A stretch of 37,881 bases of DNA from Gammaproteobacteria bacterium (lineage in GTDB: Bacteria > Pseudomonadota > Gammaproteobacteria > GRL18). The position numbers were made by a program, and so were the translations under genes. Of the stretch, positions 9,429 to 18,953 are shown in pieces. The DNA lies in contig WFNB01000057.1 of the NCBI GenBank assembly GCA_015488755.1, positions 1 to 37,881 on the forward strand, given 5' to 3'. Every line of letters begins with the position of its first letter. Positions within the stretch are counted from its first letter, which is position 1. The notes under the pieces are model-generated. The model was not told the DNA's origin and made no database searches. It worked only from the letters and a program-made list of their open reading frames with translations.

Positions 9429-9613
9429 TAACCTGAGTTCTGGATAACTGAATAAGTAACGTATTGAGTAGCCACTTAAGGATAATTCTGTGTTTACGGA
9501 GGAAGTTTTTGCCACATGGATGTGGCAATAAAGCCTCCATGGATGGATTTACGGCGTCTGTGTAGTAAACACAGAGTTTTCCTGCCTCAGAAGTGCTTAA
9601 GTACCTACCTATG
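9429..9613. mobile_element. Palindromic MITE-like element, copy 2 (hybrid ends)
   Basis: The core matches copy 1 almost base for base: ggataa-ctctgtgtttacgg-type arm, GGAGG/CCTCC stem, the identical hairpin TTGCCACATGGATGTGGCAA at 9509-9528, the GGATGGATTTACGGCG block and CTTAAGTACCTACCTAT at the right end (9597-9613). The left end differs: TAACCTGAGTTCTGGATAA (9429-9447) is identical to the inverted right end of copy 3 near 33.3 kb. The copy is therefore a hybrid of two end types, or two nested insertions. Its right end runs into the RND permease gene and supplies that gene's stop codon (CTA at 9609-9611 on the plus strand). Confidence 0.75.
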
Positions 9614-12600
9614 ATTCTGCCTTAAACCAAGCAGCATAGAGTGCTGGAAGAAATAATAAGGTCAGTACAGTTGCTACCAATAAACCACCCATAATAGCAA
9701 TCGCCATAGGTCCCCAAAAAGTGCTTAAGGACAGGGGGATCATAGCCAAGACAGAAGCTGCTGCAGTGAGAAAGATAGGCCGAAGACGTCTGACCGAGGC
9801 CTCAATAATGGCTTCTTTTAAAGGGATCCCCTTGGCCTGATCTTTATCAATTTGATCAACTAAAATCACTGAGTTTCGCATAATCATGCCAAACAAAGCA
9901 ATGACACCTAAGTTGGCCACAAAACCATAAGGCGCATTAAAAAGTAACAAAGCGGTACTGACACCAATTAATCCAAGTGGTGCCGTAAGTACTACAATTA
10001 GGGTTTTTTGCATACTTTGTAACTGTATCATAAGCAAAGTAAAAACCGCTAATATAACGACAGGAATAACCGCTTTAATAGCCGTTTCACCTTTGGCACT
10101 TTCTTCGACAACACCACCAATAGACAAACGATAGCCTTGAGGTAATTCCCCACGTAATGTGTCTAATTGTAAAGAAATTTCCTTACTCACACTGGCTGCC
10201 TGTACAGCACCGACAACATCAGAGCGAACCGTAATCGTCGGCAATAAATCCCATCGCCAGATAAGCCCTTCTTCAAGTTCATAGGATAGGGAAACAATTT
10301 GGCTTAAAGGAATAGAAACACCCTTATTAGTCGGTATACTGATATTGCTTAAATTACCCAAACCAATGCGTTCATTTTTGTCTGAGCGAGCTAATACTTC
10401 AATCAAACGATCACCTTCACGGAAATGGGTAATAGAGTAACCACTTAAAATTGAGTTGATAACTGTCGCCAGTTCTTGCGAGCTAATACCTAAGACTCTG
10501 GCTTTATCTTGATCAATCGTCAATCGAACCACTTTGGATAATTCATTCCAATTATAGTTAACATTGTCCACATGCGTATTTTTACGCATAATAGCCGCAA
10601 CTTTATTGGCTATACCTCTTAGGACGGTGCGATCACTACCACTGATACGAAATTGTATGGGGTAGCCTATGGGGGGGCCATTTTCCAAACGTTTAACGCG
10701 GCCTCGAATATCAATATAATCTTCTTTAAAGAGTTGGATTAAGCGTTTTCTTAATCGCTCACGAGCGTCATTATTTTTAGTCATAATCACAAATTGAGCG
10801 AGATTATTATGTTGCAGTTCTTGATCTAGGGGTAGATAAAAACGTGGTGAGCCACTGCCAATGTAACTGACAAAATTAATGATTGTGCCTTTAATTGAAT
10901 GAGAATTTGCGTCTAATGATTCATTTGAGCCAAAGGCCTGAGTTAATAAAAAAGTCTCAAATTTCTTTGCATAGGCCTCTGTGGCCTGAAAAGAACTTCC
11001 TTGGGGCAACCAAATATCCACCATTAATTCATTGCGATTAGAGCTTGGGAAAAACTGACTGTCAATAAAACGAAACGAATAAATAGAAAGTGAAAAAAGG
11101 AGTAGTGTTATAATAATAACTGTTTTACGCCAATGAACACAAGCCGTGACAAGAACACGAAACATACGATAAAAAGGTCTTTGATAGACATCTGATATGG
11201 CTTGATTAAGCTCCTTGTTAACGCCTTTGTGGTGGTCTTTTTCTTCCTTATCATTATATTCAGGTAATAGCCAATAACCAAATAAGGGAACAAATAATAC
11301 CGCAACCAACCATGAAATAAGCAATGCTAAGCCAACCACAATAAAAAGGGAACCCGTATATTCACTGGCTGAGGACTTAGCCAAAAAAACGGGTAAAAAT
11401 CCAGCAAAGGTAATTAAGGTTCCTGTTAGCATGGGAAAAGCAGTATGAGTATAGGCATAAGCAACGGCTTTAAGGCGATCCATACCCTGTTCCATTTTAG
11501 TCGACATCATTTCCACTGAAATCATGGCATCATCAACCAATAAACCTAAGGCAATGATCAAGGCACCTAATGAGATCCGTTGCAGATCCATGCCCCAAAG
11601 TTTCATACCTAAAAAGGTAATGGCTAAGACCATAGGAATGGATAAAGCCACCACCATTCCAGTGCGAAAGCCTAAACTTAAAAAGCTGACCACTAAGACA
11701 ATAATTAAGGCATCTCGTAATACCGCAATAAATTCTGAGATGGCGTGCTTAACGACGCCAGGTTGATCGGAGACGCTATGAATTTCAATACCAATGGGTA
11801 GTTCTGACTGTATTTCCTGTATTTTACTTTCGAGTTGTTCACCTAAACGAATAATATCCCCACCTTTACGCATGGTTAAAGCAAGACCAATGACTTCTTT
11901 ACCCATAAAGTGCATTTTGACCTTAGGAGGATCAACATAGTCCCGATAGACATGCGCAATATCACCTAAGCGAAATAAACGGCCATTAGAGCGTATGCCT
12001 ACTTTACGAATTTCTTCTACTGATTCTAAACGACTGACACGGATATAAATACGATCAGAATCGGTGTTTACATCACCTGCAGGTGTTAAATAATTTTGCT
12101 GCGTTAAAGTATTAAAAATTTGTGTGGGTTGTAGACCTAATTTTGCTAATTTTACATTCGATATTTCAATGTAAATTTTTTCTTCTTGTACGCCTAATAA
12201 ATCAACTTTAGCAACGTCGGCCACATTAAGTAATTTAAGACGTGCATCATCTACATAGTCACGTAATTGTGCATAGTTAAAACCATCACTACTAAAAGCA
12301 TAAATAATACCAAAGGTATCACCATACTCATCATTAGGAAAAGGGCCTTGTACGCCTAAGGGTAAGGTATGACGAATATCATTAATTTTTTTTCTAACCT
12401 GATACCATGCATCCGGCACTTCTTCTGGTGGCGTGAAGTCTTTAAGATTAACAAAAATCATGGATTCCCCTGGTTTGGAATAACTGCTTAAATAATCCAA
12501 CCACGGTGTTTCTTGTAATTTTTTTTCCAGACGCTCTGTTACCTGAGCCTCTACTTCTAGTGCTGTCGCCCCCGGCCAAAACGTTTTAATGGCCATAATT

Positions 12601-12737
12601 TTAATGGTAAACTCAGGATCTTCTGCCTGTCCTAAATCACGATAGGCCATAATACCCATTAGAGTAAGCACCAAAATCAAATACAATGTTAATGATCGAT
12701 GTTGTAAACTCCACTGGGATAAATTAATCATTTTCAT
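9609..12737 (-). CDS. RND efflux permease (HAE1/AcrB superfamily)
   Basis: A 1042-residue inner-membrane pump of the resistance-nodulation-division superfamily, expected to work with the adaptor encoded immediately upstream (6-nt gap) and an outer-membrane channel not encoded here. It has full length, two large periplasmic loops and 12 helices. The TM4 proton-relay pair is D402-D403 in GLLVDDAMISVE. In TM10 the AcrB lysine (K940) position reads Arg in GMIMRNSVILVDQ, which I believe is typical of the MexK/TriC-like branch; NDEYGDTFGIIYA near residue 135 also suits that branch. The final residues and stop codon overlap repeat copy 2. Substrates cannot be predicted. It is the last gene of the oadGAB-adaptor-RND run. 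Confidence 0.93.
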   Translation of the reverse strand: MKMINLSQWSLQHRSLTLYLILVLTLMGIMAYRDLGQAEDPEFTIKIMAIKTFWPGATALEVEAQVTERLEKKLQETPWLDYLSSYSKPGESMIFVNLKDFTPPEEVPDAWYQVRKKINDIRHTLPLGVQGPFPNDEYGDTFGIIYAFSSDGFNYAQLRDYVDDARLKLLNVADVAKVDLLGVQEEKIYIEISNVKLAKLGLQPTQIFNTLTQQNYLTPAGDVNTDSDRIYIRVSRLESVEEIRKVGIRSNGRLFRLGDIAHVYRDYVDPPKVKMHFMGKEVIGLALTMRKGGDIIRLGEQLESKIQEIQSELPIGIEIHSVSDQPGVVKHAISEFIAVLRDALIIVLVVSFLSLGFRTGMVVALSIPMVLAITFLGMKLWGMDLQRISLGALIIALGLLVDDAMISVEMMSTKMEQGMDRLKAVAYAYTHTAFPMLTGTLITFAGFLPVFLAKSSASEYTGSLFIVVGLALLISWLVAVLFVPLFGYWLLPEYNDKEEKDHHKGVNKELNQAISDVYQRPFYRMFRVLVTACVHWRKTVIIITLLLFSLSIYSFRFIDSQFFPSSNRNELMVDIWLPQGSSFQATEAYAKKFETFLLTQAFGSNESLDANSHSIKGTIINFVSYIGSGSPRFYLPLDQELQHNNLAQFVIMTKNNDARERLRKRLIQLFKEDYIDIRGRVKRLENGPPIGYPIQFRISGSDRTVLRGIANKVAAIMRKNTHVDNVNYNWNELSKVVRLTIDQDKARVLGISSQELATVINSILSGYSITHFREGDRLIEVLARSDKNERIGLGNLSNISIPTNKGVSIPLSQIVSLSYELEEGLIWRWDLLPTITVRSDVVGAVQAASVSKEISLQLDTLRGELPQGYRLSIGGVVEESAKGETAIKAVIPVVILAVFTLLMIQLQSMQKTLIVVLTAPLGLIGVSTALLLFNAPYGFVANLGVIALFGMIMRNSVILVDQIDKDQAKGIPLKEAIIEASVRRLRPIFLTAAASVLAMIPLSLSTFWGPMAIAIMGGLLVATVLTLLFLPALYAAWFKAES

Positions 12738-12743
12738 AAGCTA

Positions 12744-13862
12744 TCAGTGCTTATTTTTAGTATTAAAAAGACGCACTTTTTGCCCTGAATGCAATTGGTG
12801 TACGCCAGCAGTCACCACAATCTGTCCTTCTTGCAAGCCTGACTGAATCAATAGTGAATCATATTGATACTCTAAAACAGTCACTTTTTGCAAATGCACC
12901 TGTGATGTTTTAGGTGAATAAATCCAAACAGCTGTCTGAGTTTTATTGTTGGTATCTGGATCGGTTTGAAATAAAACGGTTAATGGTAATTTAGCAACCA
13001 GACCTTGTTTTTTATGACGAATAAAAACCGTCGTTGTCATACCTAATTGAACCTTATCATCACCATCTATAAGACTGATGCGCACCTGATAAGTCCGCGT
13101 TATTGGATCAGCACTGGGGGATATTTCCCGCACTCGTCCCGTATAAAAATGCTTTGGATCAATCCATAAGCTGAGTTTGACATCATCCGCATGACGCACA
13201 TCATTAAGACGATTTTCAGCAATAGCAATAAGCACTTCTTTCTCTTTAGGCAATGCTAAATTAGCCACCGTTTGACCAGCCACAACCACTTGTCCGACTT
13301 CCATATCCAATGCCGTAACAACACCACCCTTATCCGCATAGAGATGCGTATAATCCGATTGATTTCGAGTGACTTCAAGGTGCGCTTTGGCCTGCGTGAC
13401 TTTTGCTTTAGCAATATCCAGACGATTACTAAATTGCAGGTATTCACTCGCACTGATCATTTTTTCTTTATAGAGTTTGCGATAACGTTTTAGATCCAAC
13501 TCTGCTTTTTCTTTTTGTGCCTGAGCCTCAGCCAAAGCTCCCTCAGCTTGCATAAACTGCAAAATGGAATCTTCGGTATCTAAGCGAGCTAATAGCGCAC
13601 CCGGAGCCACTATATTACCCACTTCAACAAAACGCTCTGTAATTTTCCCACTAATACGAAAGCCTAGAGCCATATTGTATCGTGCCTTAATTTCTCCCGC
13701 ATAACTTTCTTCTTGCCAGTTATCTTGAATATGCACCACCTGAGTAATCACGGGTCGGATCACTTTTTTAATGGACGTTTCTTCTTTACAGGCTAACAGC
13801 ACACTGCTTAATACTAAAAATATTAATAGCCGTACCAACGAAGTTATTATTACTTTATTCAT
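12744..13862 (-). CDS. RND membrane fusion (adaptor) lipoprotein
   Basis: A 372-residue periplasmic adaptor of the HlyD/AcrA family. The N-terminus is a lipoprotein signal (hydrophobic segment ending VLLACK, with Cys about residue 25), so it is probably lipid-anchored. A beta/lipoyl half (GFRISGKITERFVEVG, then PGALLARLD) precedes a coiled-coil hairpin (~95-165) and a second lipoyl half (ADKGGVVTALDMEVGQVV). The beta-barrel and membrane-proximal domains end at QSGLQEGQIVVTAGV. It starts 23 nt after the oadB stop and ends 6 nt before the permease start, so it most likely shares their transcript. No outer-membrane TolC-like gene is linked. Confidence 0.93.
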   Translation of the reverse strand: MNKVIITSLVRLLIFLVLSSVLLACKEETSIKKVIRPVITQVVHIQDNWQEESYAGEIKARYNMALGFRISGKITERFVEVGNIVAPGALLARLDTEDSILQFMQAEGALAEAQAQKEKAELDLKRYRKLYKEKMISASEYLQFSNRLDIAKAKVTQAKAHLEVTRNQSDYTHLYADKGGVVTALDMEVGQVVVAGQTVANLALPKEKEVLIAIAENRLNDVRHADDVKLSLWIDPKHFYTGRVREISPSADPITRTYQVRISLIDGDDKVQLGMTTTVFIRHKKQGLVAKLPLTVLFQTDPDTNNKTQTAVWIYSPKTSQVHLQKVTVLEYQYDSLLIQSGLQEGQIVVTAGVHQLHSGQKVRLFNTKNKH

Positions 13863-13885
13863 AGATAAGAATTAATCACAAAAAT

Positions 13886-15304
13886 TTAAGAAGAAAAATA
13901 TTTCAGTAACACACCCGCAGCCACCGCAGAACCAATAACACCGGCAACATTCGGCCCCATGGCATGCATCAGTAAAAAATTTTGTGGATTGGCTTGCAAG
14001 CCGACTTTATTGGACACTCTTGCTGCCATAGGCACAGCTGAAACACCTGCTGAACCAATTAATGGGTTAATATCTTCATGAGTGAATTTGTGCATTAATT
14101 TTGCCATCAAAACACCACAAGCCGTACCAATGGCAAAGGCAATAACACCTAATAAAAGTATTTTTAATGTGCCGATCTGTAAAAATTCACCCGCTTGTAG
14201 CTTTGAACCCACTGCCAAGCCAAGGAAAATAGTCACTATATTGATTAGGGTATTTTGTGTGGTTTTACTTAAGCGTTCAACAACACCACACTCACGCATT
14301 AGAGTACCAAAACAAAACATGCCAAGCAAAGGTGCGGCTTCGGGCAAAGTCAGCCCCACTAAAATCAATAATAGGATAGGAAAAATAATTTTTTCTGTTT
14401 GTGAAACGGGACGTAATTGTACCATAACCCGCTGACGTTCTTCCTGTGTGGTCAGCAGTTTCATTATAGGAGGCTGAATCAATGGCACTAAGGCCATATA
14501 GGAATAGGCGGCAACCGCAATAGCTCCTAGTAAATGAGGAGCCAGTTTATTGGTCACATAAATAGCCGTAGGCCCATCTGCACCACCAATAATAGCAATA
14601 GCAGCAGCTTCACTTTGACTAAACCCCAAAGCCATAGCACCTAATAAGGTGGCAAAAATACCAAATTGGGCAGCCGCACCTAAGAGTAGTGTTTTAGGGT
14701 TTGCCAATAAGGGAGCAAAGTCTGTCAAGGCACCCACCCCCATAAAAACCAGTAATGGGAACACGCCAGAGGTTAAGCCAATAGCATAAAATAAGTATAA
14801 AATGCCATCACTAAAGCTGTATTTATGAGCAATTTCTGACAGTTCAAAGGCTTTAGCAACATCATTTTCTTTTGCTTGATAGTAGGCTTTTTTACATAAG
14901 CGTTGCTGTGTACATAGATGCAAGGCATCACCTAAAACTGATCGCAATTCCCGTGTTAGTTGGGCTGTTTTGTTGCTTTTACTATTTTGTGCCTCCAGTG
15001 AAAGACTCTCAAAATTAAGCACTTTAGTTGTATTTTTTTTGATACTAGCAGAATACTTCTCAAGTATCTGATATTCATAATTCATAGCCCTATTAAAGGC
15101 TTGAAAAGAGGCGGACTCTGCTAGCCCTGCCATAGGTAAATTAGATAAAATAGCACCAAAACCAATAGGCACCAGCAATAAAGGTTCAAAGTTCTTTTTT
15201 ATGGCTAAAAATAAAAGTAATAAACCAATGAGCAACATAAATGCTTGCCCTAGTGATAGATTATAAAGCCCTGAACCTTCCCATAATCTCAGTATATGTT
15301 CCAT
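13886..15304 (-). CDS. oadB: Oxaloacetate decarboxylase beta subunit, Na+ pump
   Basis: The membrane subunit that decarboxylates carboxybiotin and exports Na+ across the inner membrane. Strongly conserved segments are present: [28 protein letters not shown] with the essential Asp at 243, [16 protein letters not shown], and [17 protein letters not shown] near the C-terminus. At 472 residues it is longer than Klebsiella OadB (433, key Asp 203). The extra ~40 residues lie in the hydrophilic stretch between helices at about 63-165, which contains two Cys (131, 137). The gene sits 29 nt downstream of oadA and 23 nt upstream of the efflux adaptor gene. Confidence 0.95.
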   Translation of the reverse strand: MEHILRLWEGSGLYNLSLGQAFMLLIGLLLLFLAIKKNFEPLLLVPIGFGAILSNLPMAGLAESASFQAFNRAMNYEYQILEKYSASIKKNTTKVLNFESLSLEAQNSKSNKTAQLTRELRSVLGDALHLCTQQRLCKKAYYQAKENDVAKAFELSEIAHKYSFSDGILYLFYAIGLTSGVFPLLVFMGVGALTDFAPLLANPKTLLLGAAAQFGIFATLLGAMALGFSQSEAAAIAIIGGADGPTAIYVTNKLAPHLLGAIAVAAYSYMALVPLIQPPIMKLLTTQEERQRVMVQLRPVSQTEKIIFPILLLILVGLTLPEAAPLLGMFCFGTLMRECGVVERLSKTTQNTLINIVTIFLGLAVGSKLQAGEFLQIGTLKILLLGVIAFAIGTACGVLMAKLMHKFTHEDINPLIGSAGVSAVPMAARVSNKVGLQANPQNFLLMHAMGPNVAGVIGSAVAAGVLLKYFSS

Positions 15305-15333
15305 AGTATTTAAAGTAACCTGTCAGCTCTATG

Positions 15334-17136
15334 TTATAAATAGCGCATTGTTAATAGAGTATCACCAACCATAATACTATCCCCTTCTTTAACATTAATG
15401 GCACCAATAATACCATCCTTACTGGCACGAATTTCAGTTTCCATTTTCATTGCTTCAAGGATAATAATGACATCACCTAGAGCAACTTGTTGATTAGTCA
15501 CAACAGGTATTTTATAAATTTGCCCACTCAATGGCGCCGGGACAGGTTCTCCTCTAGAAGAGTTTGAGTCAGCAGCGGATGCTACTCTTTTCAATGTATC
15601 ATTAGAAGGTTCACTAAGCGGTATTGGCCCCTGAGTAATATCTCCTCCCTCATTGACTTGAACAACATATTGCTCACCTTCTACCGTCACAGTGTAAACA
15701 TTCTCATCCACATTATTTGTTTTAGTTTTGCTTTCTTTATTAAGGGACGGAGCTGATTCAAAAAATTCTGGGTTATTTCTATTTTCAAGAAATAGTAAAC
15801 CTACTTGTGGAAATAACGCATAAGTTAAAACATCATCAAGCGGTTCACTAGCAAGGGGGATTTCTTTTTCAGCGACAATCATATTTAATTCTTCACTGAG
15901 TGTATCCATTTCTGGTGTTAGCTTATCTGCTGGGCGACAATTGATAATAGGCGCACCATTAAGCACTTTCTCCTGTAACTTGACATCTAATTTTGCCGGT
16001 GTAGCCCCGTACTCACCCTTGAGTATTCCCAGAGTTTCCTTAGTCACTGTCTTATAACGCTCTCCTGACAACACATTAAGCACTGCCTGAGTACCCACAA
16101 TTTGTGAGGTTGGAGTGACTAAAGGAATAAAGCCTAATTCTTTACGCACTTTAGGAATTTCTAACAGCACCTCATCAAGCTTATCACTAGCACCTTGCTG
16201 GCGCAGTTGGTTTTCCATATTAGTTAACATGCCACCAGGCACTTGAGCAATTAGGATACGTGAATCAATACCTTTAAGTGCCCCTTCAAACTGAGCATAT
16301 TTTTTACGTATTTTACGACAATCTAGGGCAATATTTTCTAAAGAGTGAATATTAAGCTGGGTATCACGAACTTGAGAATCTAACATAGCAACAATAGTTT
16401 CTGTCGCTGAATGGCCATAAGTACCGCTCATAGATGAAATGGACGTATCCACATTATCCACCCCTGCTTCAATGGCTTTAAGCAAGGTCGCTGTTGATAA
16501 GCCGGTTGTGGCATGAGCATGTAAATGAATAGGGATTTGCAATTCTTTTTTTAGACGTGATACCAATTCATAGGCATCATAGGGTTTTAATAAACCAGCC
16601 ATATCCTTAATACATAGAGAATGAGCGCCCATATCTTGTAGTTGTATTGCTAAGCTTACCCATAAGTCAAGTGTGTGTACCGGACTGGTGGTATATGAAA
16701 TAGCAGCCTGTGCATGTTGGCCATTAGCAAGCACAGCATTAATGGCTGTTTGAAAATTGCGTGGATCATTCATGGCATCAAAAATACGAAAGACATTAAT
16801 ACCATTTAGCGTTGCTCGCTCGATAAACTTTTCGACTACATCATCAGCATAATGACGATAACCGAGAATATTTTGTCCTCGCAAAAGCATTTGTTGCGCC
16901 GTATTAGGCATCACTTCTTTGATTTTTCTTAGACGCTCCCAAGGATCTTCACCTAAATAGCGAATACAAGCATCAAAAGTTGCCCCACCCCAAGATTCAA
17001 CAGACCAATAACCAATGTTATCCAGTTTTTCTGCAATAGGCAGCATATCATCAATACGCATACGGGTTGCTAATAAAGACTGGTGGGCATCACGCAGTAC
17101 GACTTCGGTAATACCAAGCTTATTTTTATTATTCAT
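15334..17136 (-). CDS. oadA: Oxaloacetate decarboxylase alpha subunit (biotin carboxyltransferase)
   Basis: The cytoplasmic carboxyltransferase subunit: it transfers CO2 from oxaloacetate to biotin, yielding pyruvate. The N-terminal TIM barrel begins [14 protein letters not shown] (metal-binding Asp 16) and contains CIKDMAGLL and [10 protein letters not shown] with its metal His pair. A conserved PycB-type domain follows (~300-470), then a flexible acidic/Ser-rich linker (~480-525). The C-terminal biotinyl domain carries EAMKMETE with biotin-Lys 564, 36 residues from the end, as usual. The 600-residue length is normal. It lies 14 nt after oadG and 29 nt before oadB. With OadG and OadB it makes a Na+-exporting decarboxylase; close relatives use methylmalonyl-CoA, but the alpha sequence fits oxaloacetate. 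Confidence 0.96.
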   Translation of the reverse strand: MNNKNKLGITEVVLRDAHQSLLATRMRIDDMLPIAEKLDNIGYWSVESWGGATFDACIRYLGEDPWERLRKIKEVMPNTAQQMLLRGQNILGYRHYADDVVEKFIERATLNGINVFRIFDAMNDPRNFQTAINAVLANGQHAQAAISYTTSPVHTLDLWVSLAIQLQDMGAHSLCIKDMAGLLKPYDAYELVSRLKKELQIPIHLHAHATTGLSTATLLKAIEAGVDNVDTSISSMSGTYGHSATETIVAMLDSQVRDTQLNIHSLENIALDCRKIRKKYAQFEGALKGIDSRILIAQVPGGMLTNMENQLRQQGASDKLDEVLLEIPKVRKELGFIPLVTPTSQIVGTQAVLNVLSGERYKTVTKETLGILKGEYGATPAKLDVKLQEKVLNGAPIINCRPADKLTPEMDTLSEELNMIVAEKEIPLASEPLDDVLTYALFPQVGLLFLENRNNPEFFESAPSLNKESKTKTNNVDENVYTVTVEGEQYVVQVNEGGDITQGPIPLSEPSNDTLKRVASAADSNSSRGEPVPAPLSGQIYKIPVVTNQQVALGDVIIILEAMKMETEIRASKDGIIGAINVKEGDSIMVGDTLLTMRYL

Positions 17137-17150
17137 AGTTAATTGTGGGG

Positions 17151-17390
17151 TTACTTGTTTAAACGATGCTGTTGTATTGCCGTTTGAATGATTTTCTTAA
17201 GCTTTTCATCTGAAACTCTGGTGTTCAAAGAATATTCAGGAACTTGATGGGGTTGTAAGGTAGCTGATGGTTGTTTCTGCTCAAAGTATCTCACTGTTTT
17301 GGACATTAATAATGTTATTATAATTAATACCATAAGAAAAACAAATACAGTACTCATGCCCATAAGAGCTAATTCTAAGCCTAACCACAT
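17151..17390 (-). CDS. oadG: Oxaloacetate decarboxylase gamma subunit
   Basis: A 79-residue protein with a single N-terminal helix (about residues 5-30, [19 protein letters not shown]), a polar linker and a basic, His-containing C-terminus. This is the normal layout of OadG, which anchors and assembles the alpha and beta subunits and can bind zinc through its C-terminal part. It is the first gene of the oadG-oadA-oadB-adaptor-RND run. I see no strong ribosome site before the ATG; position and length make the call secure. Confidence 0.9.
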   Translation of the reverse strand: MWLGLELALMGMSTVFVFLMVLIIITLLMSKTVRYFEQKQPSATLQPHQVPEYSLNTRVSDEKLKKIIQTAIQQHRLNK

Positions 17391-17480
17391 AGCATAATAC
17401 TCTGTTTTTCTGTCATTAAAATTTTAGCCTAACTGATGTTCAGTTCTTATTCAATCTAAATAACCAACATATCTTGATAA

Positions 17481-17508
17481 TTTACCAACTCTTAACTAAA
17501 GTTATGAT
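17481..17508 (+). promoter_or_regulatory. Candidate promoter of the response regulator gene
   Basis: TTTACC (17481-17486), a 16-bp spacer and TATGAT (17503-17508). The boxes are moderate. A start near 17515 would give a leader of ~124 nt containing the competing stems at 17554-17633. Confidence 0.3.
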
Positions 17509-17553
17509 AACACTGACAATCTTATCGCATAACCATGTCGTCCTACCGTTAAC

Positions 17554-17633
17554 TTAGGTCTTCCACCTAAATTAAGTATAGGTTGGTTTTTAAGAGTAAT
17601 TACAACACTCAAACTGATCGTATTATTTAGGTG
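17554..17633 (+). promoter_or_regulatory. Possible leader switch over the ribosome site
   Basis: Three mutually exclusive pairing strands. TTAGGT (17554-17559) can pair with ACCTAA (17565-17570). CACCTAAAT (17564-17572) can instead pair over 9 bp with ATTTAGGTG (17625-17633), which contains the AGGTG ribosome site 5 nt before the ATG at 17639. One fold frees the site, the other hides it. No known riboswitch class is recognised. Confidence 0.3.
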
Positions 17634-17638
17634 AAATC

Positions 17639-18826
17639 ATGAAAGCTCAAATACTTTATGTTGAAGATGATATTATTAATAGTAGCATCGTAGAAGATTT
17701 AATGACCAGCGAAGGCTATCACTGTACTGTTTTACGATCTGGGCAAGAATGCCTTGATCAGGCAGCACAAATTAAGCCAGATTTAATCTTAATGGATGTT
17801 TTGATGCCTGGTTTGAATGGTCTTGAAACCTGCACAAGACTTCGACATATAGACAGTTTACATAACATCCCTATTATTTTTATCTCTGCCCGCAATGAAT
17901 TAGAAGATCGACTTAAGGGCTACAATGCAGGCGGTGATGATTATATAGGCAAGCCTTTTGAACCTGATGAACTTTTAGCTAAAATTGAAGCTTCTATTGA
18001 GAGAAGAAGCACTCTTAATGATCTTTATAAAAAAGCACAACAATCCGATCTAACAACCAATAGTCTTATGACCGCTCTAGGAGAAATTGGTCTGGTCATG
18101 CATTTTTTACAAGCAAGCTCAAAAATAAAAACCATTGAAACGCTAGCACAAAAAATTATTCAAACCCATGCATCCATGAGTCTCGAAATTAGTATTGAGA
18201 TACGCATTTATGATCAAAAATTACACTTCTGTACCGAAGGTATTAGTCACCCCTTAGAGGAATCTGTGTTTAATTATGTCGTTTCTAAGGGGCGACTCGT
18301 TGACTTTAATAATAGAACTGCCGTCAACTTTCCCCAGATTAGTATATTAGTACGCAATATGCCACTTAATGATCCTGAAAAATATGGCAGAATCAAAGAT
18401 TATATTGCCATTATTGCTGAAGGTGCTAATGCAAAAATAAACAATCTGAGATCTGATCAGTTAATTCACAGGCAATATAAGAATATGCTCAGTATTATCG
18501 ATAAAACAAAAGAAACCATTAAAACTGTTGATAACCATTATCGGATGCAGCAATACAAAAGCAATGAAATACTCTCTGAAGTGTCAGAAAAGATTGAAAG
18601 CTCTTTTCTTTATCTAGGCTTATCTGATGAGCAAGAAACACAGCTACAATCAATAACAAAAAAGTCAGAAGAAAAAATGACTCAGCTTTTTCAAAAGACA
18701 TCCTGCATTGATGAAAAACTTAATCATATTTTATCTCAAATGGAGTGTGCTATAGAGAATTTTTCAGTGCCCAAGGATGAGCCTAGTGACGAGGAAAATG
18801 ACTTAGAAACCATTACATTATTCTAG
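17639..18826 (+). CDS. Response regulator with unrecognised output region
   Basis: A 395-residue protein. Residues 1-122 are a complete receiver domain: acidic pair D10/D11, phospho-acceptor D53 in LMDVLMPGLNG, S83 in FISA and K105 in GKPFEP. The rest is not a DNA-binding, GGDEF, EAL, HD-GYP or kinase domain. Residues ~135-285 could be a degenerate GAF-like fold, and 290-395 are mainly helical, coiled-coil-like and acidic at the end. No histidine kinase is adjacent, so the partner is elsewhere. Codons and composition match the neighbours. An output through protein-protein contact is inferred. Confidence 0.85.
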   Translation: MKAQILYVEDDIINSSIVEDLMTSEGYHCTVLRSGQECLDQAAQIKPDLILMDVLMPGLNGLETCTRLRHIDSLHNIPIIFISARNELEDRLKGYNAGGDDYIGKPFEPDELLAKIEASIERRSTLNDLYKKAQQSDLTTNSLMTALGEIGLVMHFLQASSKIKTIETLAQKIIQTHASMSLEISIEIRIYDQKLHFCTEGISHPLEESVFNYVVSKGRLVDFNNRTAVNFPQISILVRNMPLNDPEKYGRIKDYIAIIAEGANAKINNLRSDQLIHRQYKNMLSIIDKTKETIKTVDNHYRMQQYKSNEILSEVSEKIESSFLYLGLSDEQETQLQSITKKSEEKMTQLFQKTSCIDEKLNHILSQMECAIENFSVPKDEPSDEENDLETITLF

Positions 18827-18953
18827 CAACACATGCATTTGGAGCAATAATTTTATTTTAAAGCCAAAAACCATGACAAGCAATGTCACTTATACCCTAT
18901 TTATGATATAAGATACCTTTTTGACTTACTACTAATGAAAGCTCTCTCATAAC

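Noticed and set aside
9285-9515. Minus-strand open frame of 76 codons upstream of the PAS/MCP region
   Set aside because: It runs into repeat copy 2, has no ribosome site and no protein-like pattern; treated as chance.
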